A stretch of DNA of 64,000 bases from Hydractinia symbiolongicarpus (lineage: Eukaryota > Cnidaria > Hydrozoa > Anthoathecata > Hydractiniidae), in contig NC_079878.1 of the NCBI RefSeq assembly GCF_029227915.1, positions 27,493,501 through 27,557,500 of the forward strand, written 5' to 3'. The position numbers and the translations under genes were made by a program. This document shows, one piece after another, positions 1 to 12,333 of the stretch (position 1 is the stretch's first letter; each line of letters begins with the position of its first letter). Below the pieces are notes generated by a model, which was not told where the DNA came from, did not search any database, and worked only from the letters and a program-made list of their open reading frames with translations.

Positions 1-373
1 GATAAGTGAGCCAACTGGACTCGAAGAAATAACATTTTTCTTAATTTGACAAGATTGCCGGAACTCAGCGATTACACTGGGCGCTGTGGTAGCGCTTCAT
101 TTAAAAATTTAAATAAACAAGTTATTTTTTACTGTAAGACCAATCTTAGACGTTATCGCGCGCAGAGGAAATAGAGGCACTTTCAAAAACTACATTTCAT
201 TGACTTTCTAACCGTTTCAGTTCGGGTAAGTTACAACGGTTGTGTCACATATTCGTACCAACATGTATTTAGCGATATTTATCTGATATTCCTAGGTTGC
301 ATCGCTTTTAACAGTGAAACGATTGACTGTGGGACGTAATTGAACTAACTTTGGACCGTGACCTGATAAATGT
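1..373 (+). repeat. Representative satellite monomer
   Basis: This is the first full monomer, in the phase used throughout. Compared with later copies, its 3' half carries one of three recurring haplotypes: gtaccaacatgtatttagcg followed by atatttatctgat. The other two are gtccccacatgtatttagtg with tttttccgat, and gtaccatcatgtacttaacg with tttttctcat. Three 5' haplotypes also recur: ccaactggactcgaag, ccaattggattccaac and acaattgaactccaag. The phase is arbitrary because the array has no natural start. Confidence 0.9.
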
Positions 374-703
374 GATAAATGAGATAATTGGACTCCAAGA
401 AATAACATTCTTCTTAATTTGACATGATTGCTGGAATTCAGCGATTACACTAAGCTCTGTGGTAGCGCTTTATTTGACAACTAGGATAAGTCAGTCTTTT
501 TTTACTTGGGGGCCACTCCTAGCCGTTAGCGCGCGGTGAAGAAATAGAGAAAGTTTTAAATACCACATTTCACTGACTTTCTAACGCTGTCAGTCCGTTT
601 GAGTTACAACGGTTGGGTCACATATTCGTACAAACATGTATTTAGCGATATTTTTCTGATATTCCTAGGTTGCGTCGCATTTAAAAGTGAAACGATTGAC
701 TAT
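290..703 (+). repeat. Segment duplicated at 4408-4821 (11 monomers apart)
   Basis: This stretch shares rare variants with 4408-4821, for example gggacgtaattg, ccgtgacctgataaatg, gagataattggactcc, actaagctctgtgg and tttgacaactaggataag. The offset is 4118 bp, about 11 monomers. Sequence on both sides is less alike, so a block slightly larger than one monomer was copied or retained as a pair. One copy reads agagaaagtttt where the other reads agagacagtttt. Confidence 0.8.
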
Positions 704-2236
704 GGGACTTAATTGACCTAACTTTGGACTGTGACCTTATAAATGTGATAAGAGAGCCAACTGGACCCGAAGAAATAACATTCTTTTTAATTTGACAAGA
801 TTGCCCCAACTCAGCGATTACATTGGTCGCTGTGGTAGCGCTTTATTTAAAAATTTAGATAAATAAGTCAATTTTTACTGTGGGACCAATCCTAGCCGTT
901 ATCGCGCACTGAAAAATAGCGACAATTTCAAAAACTACATTTCATTGACTTTCTAACGGTGTCAGTCCCTATGAGTTACAATGGTTGGGTCACATATTCG
1001 TACAAACATGTATTTAGCGATATTTTTCTGATATTCCTAGGTTGCGTCGCTTTTAAAAGTGAAACGATTGACTATGGGACTTAATTGACCTAACTTTGGA
1101 CTGTGACCTTATAAATGTGATAAGAGAGCCAACTGGACCCGAAGAAATAACATTCTTTTTAATTTGACATGATTGCCGGAACTCAGGGATTACACTGTGC
1201 GCTGTGGTAGCGCTTCATTTAAAAATTTAGATAAAGAAGTCAATTTTTACTGTGGGACCAATCCTAGCCGTTATCGCGCGCTGAAAAATAGCGACAATTT
1301 AAAAAACTACATTTCAATGACTTTCAAACGGTATCAGTCCGTTTAAGTTACAACGGTTGCGTCACATATCCGTCCCCACATGTATTTACTGATATTTTTC
1401 CGATATTACTAAGTTATATCGCTTTTACCAGTGAAACGATTGACTGTGGAATTTTATTAAACTAACTTTGGACTGTGACCTTACAAGTGTGATAAGTGAG
1501 CCAACTGGACTCGAAGAAATAACATTCTTCTTAATTTGACAAGATTGCTGGAACTCAGAGATTACACTGGGCACTCTGGTAGCGCTGCATTTAAAAATTT
1601 AAATAAATAAGTCATTTTTTACTGTGGGACCAATCCTAGCCGTTATCGCGCGCAGAAGAATTAGAGACAGTTTCAAAAACTCTATTTCATTGACTTTCTA
1701 ACGGTATCAGTCCGTTTCAATTACAACGGTTCTTTCACATATTCCTACCATCATGTACTTAACGGTATTTTTCTCATATTACTAGGTTGCATCGCTTTTA
1801 ACAGTGAAACGATTGTCTGTGGGACTTAATTGAACTAACTTTGGACTGTAACATTATAAATGTAATAAGAGAGCCAACCGGACTCCAAGAAATAACATTC
1901 TTTTTAACTTGACATGATTGCTGGAACTCAGCGATTACACTGGGCGCTGTGGTAGAGCTTTATTTAAAAATTAAGATAAAAAAGTCAATTTTTACTGTGG
2001 GAGCAATCCTAGCCGTTATCGCACGTTGAAGAAATAGAGAAAGTTTCAAAAACTCCATTTCATTGACTTTCTAACGGTATCAGTCCCTTTTAATTACAAG
2101 GTTTCCGTCACATATTCGTACCATCATGTACTTAAGGATATTTTTCTCATATTACTAGGTTGCATCGCTTTTAGCAGTGACACGATTGACTGTGGAACTT
2201 AATTGAACTGATTTTTGACTTTGACCTTATAAATGT

Positions 2237-2623
2237 GATAAATGAGTCAATTGGATTCCAACAAATAACATTTTTCTTAATTTGACATGATTCCTGGAAC
2301 TCAGCGATTACACTGGGCGCTGTGGTAGAGCTTCATTTAAAAATTAAGATAAAAAAGTCAATTTTTACTGTGGGACCAATCCTAGCCGTTATCGCACGTT
2401 GAAGAAATAGAGAAAGTTTCAAAAACTACATTTCAATGACTTTTTAACGGTATCATGTCGTTTGAGTTACAACGGTTGCGTCACATATTCGTCCCCACAT
2501 GTATTTAGTGATATTTTTCCGATATTACTAAGATATATCGCTTTTAACAGTGAAACGATTGACTGTGGAGCTTAATTGAACTAACTTTGGACTGTGACCT
2601 TATAAATGTGACCTTATAAATGT
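2237..2623 (+). repeat. Long monomer with a 14-bp internal duplication
   Basis: This monomer is 387 bp rather than 373 bp. The extra length is a tandem copy of gtgaccttataaat at 2594-2607 and 2608-2621. It looks like a single slippage or short-duplication event. I did not see it in any other monomer, so it has not spread. Confidence 0.9.
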
Positions 2624-5600
2624 GATATGCGATCCAACTGGACTCGAAGAAATAACATTCATTTTAACTTGACATGATTCCTGGAATTCAGCGATTACAC
2701 TGGGCTCTGTGGTAGCGCTTCATTTAAAAGCTTAGATAAATAAGCCATTTTTTAATGTGGGACCAATCCTAGACCTTATCGCGCGCTTAATAAATAGGAA
2801 CAGTTTCAAAAACTACATTTCATTGATTTTCTAACAGTATCAATCCGCATGAATTACAACGGTTGCGTCACAAATTTATACCAACAGGCATTTAGCAATA
2901 TCTTTCTGATATTACTAGGTTGCATCGCTTTTAACAGTGAAACGATTGACTGTGGGACTTAATTGAACTGATTCTTGACTGTGACCTTATAAATGTGATA
3001 AATGGGACAATTGGACTCCAAGAAATAAAATTTTTCTTAATTTGACATGATTGTCGGAACTCAGCGATTACACTGGCCGCTGTGGTAGCGCTTCATTTAA
3101 AAATTTAAATAAGTAAGTCATTTTTTTACTGTGGGACCAATCCGAGCCGTTATCGCGCGCTGAAGAAGTAGAGACAGTTTCAAAAACTCCATTTCATCGA
3201 ATTTCTAACGGTATCAGTCCGTTTCAATTACAACGGTTCCGTCACATAATCGTACCATCATGTACTTAACGATATTTTTCTCATATTACTAGGTTGCATC
3301 GCTTTTAGCAGTGAAACAATTGACTGTAGGACTTAATTGAACTGATTTTTGACTTTGACCTTATAAATGTAATAAATGAGCCAATTGGATTCCAACAAAT
3401 AACATTCTTCTTAACTTGACATGATTTCCAGAACTTAGCCATTACACTGGACCCTGCGGTAGCGCTTCATTTAAAAATTTATATAAATGAGTCATTTTTG
3501 TACTGTGGGACAAATCCTAGTTGTTATGGCGTGCTGAAGAAATAGAAGCAGTTTCAAAAACTTCATTTCATTGGCTTTATAACGGTATCAGTCCGTTTAA
3601 ATTGCAACGGTTCTGTCACATATTCCTACCATCATGTACTTAACGGTATTTTTCTCATATTACTAGGTTGCATCGCTTTTAACAGTGAAACGATTGACTG
3701 TGTGACTTAATTGAACTAACATTGGACTGAGACCTTGCAAGTGTGATAAGTGAGCCAACTGGACTCGAAGAAATAACATTTTTCCTAATTTGACATGATT
3801 GCCAGAACTCAGCGATTACACTGGGCGATGTTGTAGCGCTTCATTTAAAAATTTAAATAAATAAGTCATTTTTTACTGTGGGACCAATCCTAGCCTTTAT
3901 CGCGCGCTGAAGAAGTAGAGACAGTTTCAAAAGCTCCATTTCATTGACTTTCTAACAGTATCAGTACCTTTCTATTACAACGGTTTCGTCACATATTCGT
4001 ACCATCATGTACTTAACGATACTTTTCTGATATTACTAGGTTGCATCGCTTTTAACAGTGAAACGATTGACTGTGCAACTTAATTGAACTAACTTTGGAC
4101 TGTGACATTACAAATGTGATAAGTGATCCAACTGGACTCGAAGTAATAACATTCTTCTTAATTTGACATGATTTCTTGAACTCAGCAGTAACACTGGGCG
4201 CTGTGGCAGCGCTTTATTTAAAAATTTAGATGAAAATGTCCTTTTTGTACTGTGCGACAAATCCTAGATGTTTTCGCGCGCTGAAAAAGTAGAATCAGTT
4301 TCAGAAACTCCATTTCATTGACTTTCTAACGGTATCAGTCCCTTTCAATTACAATGGTTCCGTCACATATTCGTACCATCATGTACTTAACGATATTTTT
4401 CTCATATTACTAGGTTGCATCGCTTTTAATAGTGAAACGATTGACTGTGGGACGTAATTGAACTAACTTTGGACCGTGACCTGATAAATGTGATAAATGA
4501 GATAATTGGACTCCAAGAAATAACATTCTTCTTAATTTGACATGATTGCTGGAATTCAGCGATTACACTAAGCTCTGTGGTAGCGCTTTATTTGACAACT
4601 AGGATAAGTCAGTCTTTTTTTACTTGGGGACCACTCCTAGCCGTTAGCGCGCGGTGAAGAAATAGAGACAGTTTTAAATACCACATTTCACTGACTTTCT
4701 AACGCTGTCAGTCCGTTTGAGTTACAACGGTTGGGTCACATATTCGTACAAACATGTATTTAGCGATATTTTTCTGATATTCCTAGGTTGCGTCGCATTT
4801 AAAAGTGAAACGATTGACTGTGGAACTTAATTGAAATAACTTTGGATTGTGACCTCATAAATGTATTAAGTGTGCCAACTGGACTCGAAGAAATAACATT
4901 CTTCTTAATTTGACATGATTGCCGGAACTCCGGGATTACACTGTGCGCTGTGGTAGCGCTTCATTTAAAAATTAAAATAAAAAAGTCATTTTTCACTGTG
5001 GGAACAATCCCAGTCCTTATTGCGCGCTGAAGAAATAGAGACAGTTTCAAAAACTACATTTTAATGACTTTCTAACGGTATCAGCCCGTTTGAGTTACAA
5101 CGGTTGCGTCCCATTTTCGTCCCCACATGTATTTAGTGATATTTTTCCAATATTACTACGTTATATCGCTTTTACCAGTGAAACGATTGACTGTGGAATT
5201 TAATTCAACTAACTTTGGTCTGAGACCTTGCATGTGTGATAGGTGAGCCAACTGGACTCGAAGAAATCACATTTTTCTTAATTTGACATGATTTTTTGAA
5301 CTCAGCAGTTACACTGGGCGCTGTGGCAGCGCTTTATTAAAAAATTTAGATGAAAATGTCCTTTTTGTACTGTGCGACAAATCCTAGACGTTTTTGCGCG
5401 CTGAAAAATTAGAATCAGTTTCAGAAACTCCATTTCATTGACTTTCTAACGGTATCAGTCCGTTTCAATTACAATGGTTCCGTCACATATTCGTACCATC
5501 ATGTACTTAACGAAATTTTTCTCATATTACTAGGTTGCATCGCTTTTAACAGTGAAACGATTGACTGTGGGACTTAATTGAACTGATTTTTAACTTTCAC

Positions 5601-6350
5601 CTTATAAATGTGATAAATGAGCCAATTGGATTCCAAAAAATGACATTCTTCTTAACTCGACATGATTCCCGGAACTCAGCCATTACACTGGACACTGTGG
5701 TAGCGCTTCATTTAAAAATTTAGATAAATAAGTCATTTTTTACTGTGGGACCAATCCTAGCCGTTATCGCGCGCTGAGGAAATAGAGACATTTTCAAAAA
5801 CTACATTTCATTGACTTTCTAACGGTGTCAGTCCGTTTAAGTTACAACGGTTGCGTCACATATTCGTACCAACATGTATTTGGCGATATTTAACTGATAT
5901 TACTAGGTTGCATCGCTTTTAAAAGTGAAACGATTGACTATGGGACTTAATTGACCTAACTTTGGACTGTGACCTTATAAATGTGATAAGAGAGCCAACT
6001 GGACTCGAAGAAATAACATTCTTTTTAATTTGACAAGATTGCCGGAACTCAGGGATTACACTGGGCGCTGTGGTAGCGCTTCATTTAAAAATTTAGATAA
6101 ATAAGTCAATTTTTACTGTGGAAGCAATCCTAGCCGTTATCGCGCGCTGAAAAAATAGCGACAATTTCAAAAACTACATTTCAATGACTTTCAAACGGTA
6201 TCAGTCCGTTTGAGTTACAACGGTTGCGTCACATATTCGTCCCCACATGTATTTAGTGATATTTTTCCGATATTACTAAGTTATATCGCTTTTACCAGTG
6301 AAACGATTGATTGTGGAATTTTATTGAACTAACTTTGGACTGTGACCTTA

Positions 6351-8870
6351 CAGTGTGATAAGTGAGCGAACTGGACTCGGAGAAATAACATTCTTCTTAA
6401 TTTGACAAGATTGCCGGAACTCAGCGATTACACTGTGCGCTCTGGTAGCGCTGCATTTAAAAATTTAAATAAATAAGTCATATTTTACTGTGGGACCAAT
6501 CCTAGCCGTTATCGCGCGCAGAAGAATTAGAGACAGTTTCAAAAACTCCATTTCATTGACTTTCTAACGGTATCAGTCCCTTTCAATTGCAAGGGTTCCG
6601 TCACATATTCGTACCATCATGTACTTAACGATATTTTTCTCATATTACTAGGTTGCATCGCTTTTAGCAGTGACACGATTGACTGTGGAACTTAATTGAA
6701 CTGATTTTTGACTTTGACCTTATAAATGTGATAAATGAGCCAATTGGATACCAACAAATAACATTCTTTTTAATTTGACATGATTCCCGGAACTCAGCGA
6801 TTACACTGGGCGCTGTGATAGCGCTTCATTTAAAAATTTAGATGAAAAAGTTATTTTTGTACTGTGGGACAAATCCTAGTCGTTATCGCGCGCTGAAGAA
6901 ATAGAGGCAGTTTCAAAAACTCCAATTTATTGACTTTCTAACGGTATTAGTCCGTTTTAATTACAACGGTTCCGTCACATGTTCGTACCATCTTGTACCT
7001 AACGATATTTTTCTCATATTACTAGGTTGCATCGCTTTTAACCGTGAAACGATTGACTGTGCAACTTAATTGAACTAACTTTGGACTCCGAACTTATAAA
7101 TGTTATAAGTGATCCAACTGGACTCGAAGTAATAACATTCATTTTAACTTGACATGATTCCTGGAATTTAGCGATTACAATAGGCTCTGTGGTAGCGCTT
7201 TATTTAAATATTTTGATAAATAAGTCCTTTTTTACTGTGGGACCAATCCTGGCCGTTAGCACGCGCTGAAGAAATAGAGACATTTTCAAAAACTACATTT
7301 CAATGACTTTCTAACGGTGTCAGTTCGTTTAAGTTACAACGGTTGCGTCACATAATCGTACCAACATGTATTTAGCGATATTTATCTGATATTCCTAGGT
7401 TGCAGCGCTTTTAAAAGTGAAACGATTGACTATGGGACTTAATTGACCTAACTTTGGACTGTGACCTTATAAATGTGATAAGAGAGCCAACTGGACTCGA
7501 AGAAATAACATTCTTTTTAATTTGACATGATTGCCGGAACTCAGGGATTACACTGTGCTCTGTGGTAGCCCTTCATTTAAAAATTTAGATAAATAAGTCA
7601 ATTTTTACTGTGGGACCAATCCTAGCCGTTATCGCGCGCTGAAAAAATAGCGACAATTTCAAAAACTACGTTTCAATGACTCTCAAACGGTATCAGTCCG
7701 TTTGAGTTACAACGGTTGCGTCACATATTCGTCCCCACATGTATTTAGTGATATTTTTCCGATATTACTAAGTTATATCGCTTTTACCAGTGAAACGATT
7801 GACTGTGGAATTTTATTGAACTAACTTTGGACTGTGACCTTACAGTGTGATAAGAGAGCCAACTGGACTCGGAGAAATAACATTCTTCTTAATTTGACAA
7901 GATTGCCGGAACTCAGCGATTACACTGGGCGCTCTGGTAGCGCTGCATTTAAAAATTTAAATAAATAAGTCATTTTTCACTGTGGGACCAATCCTAGCCG
8001 TTATCGCGCGCAGAAGAATTAGAGACAGTTTCAAAAACTCCATTTCATTGACTTTCTAACGGTATCAGTCCCTTTCAATTGCAAGGGTTCCGTCACATAT
8101 TCGTACCATCATGTACTTAACGATATTTTTCTCATATTACTAGGTTGCATCGCTTTTAGCAGTGACACGATTGACTGTGGAACTTAATTGAACTGATTTT
8201 TGACTTTGACCTTATAAATGTGATAAATGAGCCAATTGGATTCCAACAAATAACATTCTTCCTAATTTGACATGATTCCCGGAACTCAGCGATTACACTG
8301 GGCGCTGTGATAGCGCTTCATTTAAAAATTTAGATAAAAAAGTTATTTTTGTACTGTGGGACAAATCCTAGTCGTTATCGCGCGCTGAAGAAATAGAGGC
8401 AGTTTCAAAAACTCCATTTCATTGACTTTCTAACGGTATCAGTCCGTTTTAATTACAACGGTTCCGTCACATATTCGTACCATCATGTACCTAACGATAT
8501 TTTTCTCATATTACTAGGTTGCATCGCTTTTAACAGTGAAACGATTGGCTGTGCAACTTAATTGAACTAACTTTGGACTGTGACCTTATAAATGTTTTAA
8601 GTGATCCAACTGGACTCGAAGTAATAACATTCATTTTAATTTGACATGATTCCTGGAATTCAGCGATTACAATAGGCTCTGTGGTAGCGCTTTATTTAAA
8701 AATTTTGATAAATAAGTCCTTTTTTACTGTGGGACCAATCCTGGCCGTTAGCACGCGCTGAAGAAATAGAGACATTTTCAAAAACTACATTTCAATGACT
8801 TTCTAACGGTTTCAGTTCGTTTAAGTTACAACGGTTGCGTCACATAATCGTACCAACATGTATTTAGCGA
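6351..8870 (+). repeat. 4-monomer periodic duplication (1492 bp)
   Basis: The marker cagtgtgataag, which lacks two bases of the usual word, occurs at 6351 and 7843. The following monomers match in order: a ctcggag monomer, a gccaattggat monomer, and a gatccaactgg monomer with an aataggctctg marker. The match decays after about three monomers, near 7.35 and 8.85 kb. The same pair recurs at 13923 and 15415 with the same 1492-bp spacing. Confidence 0.82.
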
Positions 8871-9346
8871 TATTTATCTGATATTACTAAGTTATATCGC
8901 TTGTAACAGTGAAACGATTGACTGTGGAACTTAATTAAACTAACTTTGGATTGTGACCTTATAAATGTTATAAGTGATCCAACTGGACTCGAAGTAATAA
9001 CATTCATTTTAATTTGACATGATTCCTGGAATTCAGCGATTACAATAGGCTCTGTGGTAGCGCTTTATTTAAAAATTTTGATAAATAAGTCCTTTTTTAC
9101 TGTGGGACCAATCCTGGCCGTTAGCACGCGCTGAAGAAATAGAGTTATTTTCAAAAACTACATTTCAATGACTTTCTAACGGTTTCAGTTCGTTTAAGTT
9201 ACAACGGTTGCGTCACATAATCGTACCAACATGTATTTAGCGATATTTATCTGATATTACTAAGTTATATCGCTTGTAACAGTGAAACGATTGACTGTGG
9301 AACTTAATTAAACTAACTTTGGATTGTGACCTTATAAATGTATTAA
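8601..9346 (+). repeat. Tandem duplication of a single monomer (2 x 373 bp)
   Basis: Starting at gtgatccaac, 8601-8973 and 8974-9346 are nearly the same, with few differences (agagacatttt against agagttatttt). The related block at 16.2-16.5 kb has only one copy of this monomer, which explains why the offset between the two large blocks drops from 7572 to 7198 bp, a difference of 374 bp. Confidence 0.85.
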
Positions 9347-11118
9347 GTGTGCCAACTGGACTGGAAGAAATAACATTCTTCTTAATTTGACATGATTGCC
9401 GGAACTCAGGGATTACACTGTGCGCTGTGGTAGCGCTTCATTTAAAAATTAAGATAAAAAAGTCATTTTTCACTGTGGGAACAATCCCAACCGTTATTGC
9501 GCGCTGAAGAAATAGAGACAGTTTCAAAAACTACATTTTAATGACTTTCTAACGGTATCAGCCCGTTTGAGTTACAACGGTTGCATCACATTTTCGTCCC
9601 CACATGTATTTAGTAAAATTTTTCCAATATTACTACGTTATATCGCTTTTAACAGTGAAACGATTGACTGTGCAATTTAATTCAACTAACTTTGGACTGA
9701 GGCCTTGCAAGTGTGATAAGTGAGCCAACTGGACTCGAAGAAATAACATCTTTCCTAATTTGACATGATTGCCGGAACTCAGCGATTACACTGGGCGCTG
9801 TGGTAGCGCTTCATTTAAAAATTTAAATAAATAAGTCATTTTTTACTGTGGGACCAAACCTAGCCGTTATGGCGCGCTGAAGAAGTAGAGACAGCTTCAA
9901 AACCTCCATTTCATTGACTTTGTAACGGTATCAGTCCCTTTCAATTACAACGGTTGCGTCACATAATCGTACCAACATGTATTTAGCGATATTTATCTGA
10001 TATTACTAGGTTGCCTCGCTTTTAACAGTGAAACTATTGACTGTGGAAGTTAATTGAACTAACTTTGGACTGTGACCTTATAAATGTGATAAGTGAGACA
10101 ATTGAACTCCAAGAAAAAACATTCTTCTTAACTTGACATGATTGCTTGAACTCAGCAGTTACACTGGGCGCAGGGGCAGCGCTTTATTTGAAAATTTAGA
10201 TGAAAAAGTCCTTTTTGTACTGTGGGACAAATCCTAGTCGTTATCGCGTGCTGAAGAAATAGAGGCAGTTTCAAAAACTTCATTTCATTGACTTTGTAAC
10301 GGTATCAGTCCATTTTAATTACAACGGTTCTTTCACATATTCCTACCATCATGTATTTAACGGTATTTTTCTCATATTACTAGGTTGCATCGCTTCTAAC
10401 AGTGAAACGATTGACTGTGTGACTTAATTGAACTAACATTGGACTGTAACCTTATAAATGTAATAAGAGAGCCAACTGGACTCCAAGAAATAACCTTCTT
10501 TTTAACTTGACATGATTGCTGGAACTCAGCGATTACACTGGGCGCTGTGGTAGCGCTTCATTTAAAAATTTAGATGAAAAAGTTATTTTTGTACTGTGGG
10601 ACAAATCCTAGTCGTTATGGCGCGCTGAAGAAGTAGAGACAGTTTCAAAAGCTCCATTTCATTGACTTTGTAACGGTATCAGTCCCTTTCAATTACAACG
10701 GTTTCGTCACATATTCGTACCATCATGTACTTAACGATACTTTTCTGATATTACTAGGTTGCATCGCTTTTAGCAGTGAAACGATTGACTGTGGGACTTA
10801 ATTAAACTGATTTTTGACTTTGACTTTATAAATGTGATAAATGAGCCAATTGGATTCCAACAAATAACATTCTTCTTAATTTGACATGATTGCTGGAACT
10901 CAGCGATTACACTGGGCGCTGTGGTAGCGCTTCATTTAAAAATTTAAATAAATAAGTCATTTTTTACTGTGGGACCAAACCTAGCCGTTATGGCGCGCTG
11001 AAGAAGTAGAGACAGTTTCAAAACCTCCATTTCATTGACTTTGTAACGGTATCAGTCCCTTTCAATTACAACGGTTGCGTCACATAATCGTACCAACATG
11101 TATTTAGCGATATTTATC

Positions 11119-11122
11119 TGAT
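11119..11122. repeat. Target-site duplication, left copy (TGAT)
   Basis: TGAT just before the poly-T is repeated at 11597-11600 just after the insert. The empty site at 9998-10001 has one TGAT in the same context (atttatctgat then attactagg). The bookkeeping of offsets (1599 = 1121 + 474 + 4) supports 4 bp. A slightly longer imperfect duplication (tatctgat against tattgat) cannot be excluded. Confidence 0.75.
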
Positions 11123-11269
11123 TTTTTTTTTTAATTTTTTCTTTCTTCTTCTTAATTTATTTAACGTCGGAGAAATAACTATGTACATATAGCTTCCTGA
11201 TATAAAAAAATAAATAAATACATACTTATAAATATACAGGAAACTAATCAAATCCGACAAAAATTTGTT
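11123..11269 (-). other. LINE 3' untranslated region and poly-A tail
   Basis: On the minus strand this follows the TAA of the ORF2 remnant. It contains an A/T-rich stretch with tatgtatttatttattt, then gctatatgtacatag, gacgttaaataaatt, an AAGAAGAAAG tail and terminal A. The tail defines the orientation of the insertion. Nothing here resembles the satellite, and no second copy occurs in the window. Confidence 0.78.
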
Positions 11270-11596
11270 TATGGTTTTATGAAAAATGTATAAAAATTAA
11301 GAAAAAATATTTAAATAGACCGAGTGACTGAAATCATACTCCTTTAGTTTCGTTTTAAATTTTTTAAGGCTGTTACAACTTTTCAATTCGGAAGGTAAAG
11401 TATTCTAAATTTTAGGTCCCAATGAGCGAAGACATTTTTCCCCAAAATTTTTTGTATTAAAGTTCAATGTTTTAAGATTATTTAAATATTGACTTCGTAC
11501 TGGCCTGTTTGTTTCGCTGCGTTGAAAGATGTCTAACATAAATGGCGGATTTAAATTATTAAGAGATTTAAAAATCTCTATACATAGATTTCGTAT
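11270..11596 (-). pseudogene. C-terminal remnant of a LINE ORF2 (reverse transcriptase) with an internal stop
   Basis: Read on the minus strand from 11596, one frame stays open for 63 codons, meets an in-frame TAG at 11407-11405, continues, and ends at TAA (11272-11270), 109 codons in all. The first part contains RNLCIEIFKSLNNLNPPFM and DIFQRSETNRPVRSQY. Later come KNFGEKCLRSLGPKI, the TAG, and NTLPSELKSCNSLKKFKTKL. In CR1/jockey-type elements the comparable region ends in a GPKIWN-LP motif before a run of basic FK-LK residues. The stop stands exactly where the tryptophan is expected, consistent with a single TGG-to-TAG change. Only the tail downstream of the polymerase palm is present; the catalytic motif is missing. 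It is a dead fragment. The family assignment rests on these motifs alone. Confidence 0.82.
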
Positions 11597-11600
11597 TGAT
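11597..11600. repeat. Target-site duplication, right copy (TGAT)
   Basis: This is the second TGAT flanking the LINE fragment. Satellite sequence resumes in register at 11601 (attactaggttgcc), at the point where the empty copy continues after 10001. Confidence 0.75.
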
Positions 11601-12333
11601 ATTACTAGGTTGCCTCGCTTTTAACAGTGAAACTATTGACTGTGGAAGTTAATTGAACTAACTTTGGACTGTGACCTTATAAATGTGATAAGTGAGACAA
11701 TTGAACTCCAAGAAAAAACATTCTTCTTAACTTGACATGATTGCTTGAACTCAGCAGTTACACTGGGCGCAGGGGCAGCGCTTTATTTGAAAATTTAGAT
11801 GAAAAAGTCCTTTTTGTACTGTGGGACAAATCCTAGTCGTTATCGCGTGCTGAAGAAATAGAGGCAGTTTCAAAAACTTCATTTCATTGACTTTGTAACG
11901 GTATCAGTCCATTTTAATTACAACGGTTCTTTCACATATTCCTACCATCATGTATTTAACGGTATTTTTCTCATATTACTAGGTTGCATCGCTTCTAACA
12001 GTGAAACGATTGACTGTGTGACTTAATTGAACTAACATTGGACTGTAACCTTATAAATGTAATAAGAGAGCCAACTGGACTCCAAGAAATAACCTTCTTT
12101 TTAACTTGACATGATTGCTGGAACTCAGCGATTACACTGGGCGCTGTGGTAGCGCTTCATTTAAAAATTTAGATGAAAAAGTTATTTTTGTACTGTGGGA
12201 CAAATCCTAGTCGTTATGGCGCGCTGAAGAAGTAGAGACAGTTTCAAAAGCTCCATTTCATTGACTTTGTAACGGTATCAGTCCCTTTCAATTACAACGG
12301 TTTCGTCACATATTCGTACCATCATGTACTTAA

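Larger units (their letters stand above)
1..11122 (+). repeat. Satellite array, left segment (about 30 monomers of ~373 bp)
   Basis: Head-to-tail tandem copies of an AT-rich monomer fill this stretch without a gap. Using the word gataagtgag as phase start, the first monomers begin at 1, 374, 747, 1119, 1491, 1864, 2237 and 2624, giving lengths of 372-373 bp apart from one 387-bp copy. All copies face the same way. Each contains, in order, a GCGCT-GTGGT-AGCGC dyad, an A/T-rich tract, a CpG-rich core (ttatcgcgcgctgaag), the dyad AACGG-TATCAGT-CCGTT, a cacatattcgt word, a T5 run, and the conserved words cgcttttaacagtgaaacg and attgactgtgg. Copies here differ from one another more than those on the right side of the window. 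No gene lies inside. The left end is cut by the window, not by a change in sequence. Confidence 0.97.
11123..11596 (-). mobile_element. 5'-truncated CR1/jockey-like LINE fragment
   Basis: This 474-bp block has no resemblance to the satellite and sits between TGAT repeats. On the minus strand it reads, 5' to 3': the end of an open frame (11596-11270), a 3' untranslated region, an AATAAA-like word near 11155-11165, a purine-rich GAAGAAGAAAG tail and a poly-A of about 10 bases. The poly-A appears as T at 11123-11132 on the + strand. A 3' poly-A, 5' truncation and a short target duplication are hallmarks of target-primed reverse transcription. The encoded tail carries motifs usual at the C terminus of CR1/jockey-type ORF2 proteins. 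The copy cannot move by itself because it lacks the endonuclease and nearly all of the reverse transcriptase. The clade is not certain. Confidence 0.88.

Noticed and set aside
2594-2621. Microsatellite or minisatellite
   Set aside because: Only two copies of 14 bp, unique to one monomer; best described as a local duplication.
11123-11596. Independent host gene in the non-satellite insert
   Set aside because: Orientation, poly-A, target duplication and the ORF2 tail motifs identify it as a truncated LINE; the frame also contains an internal stop.
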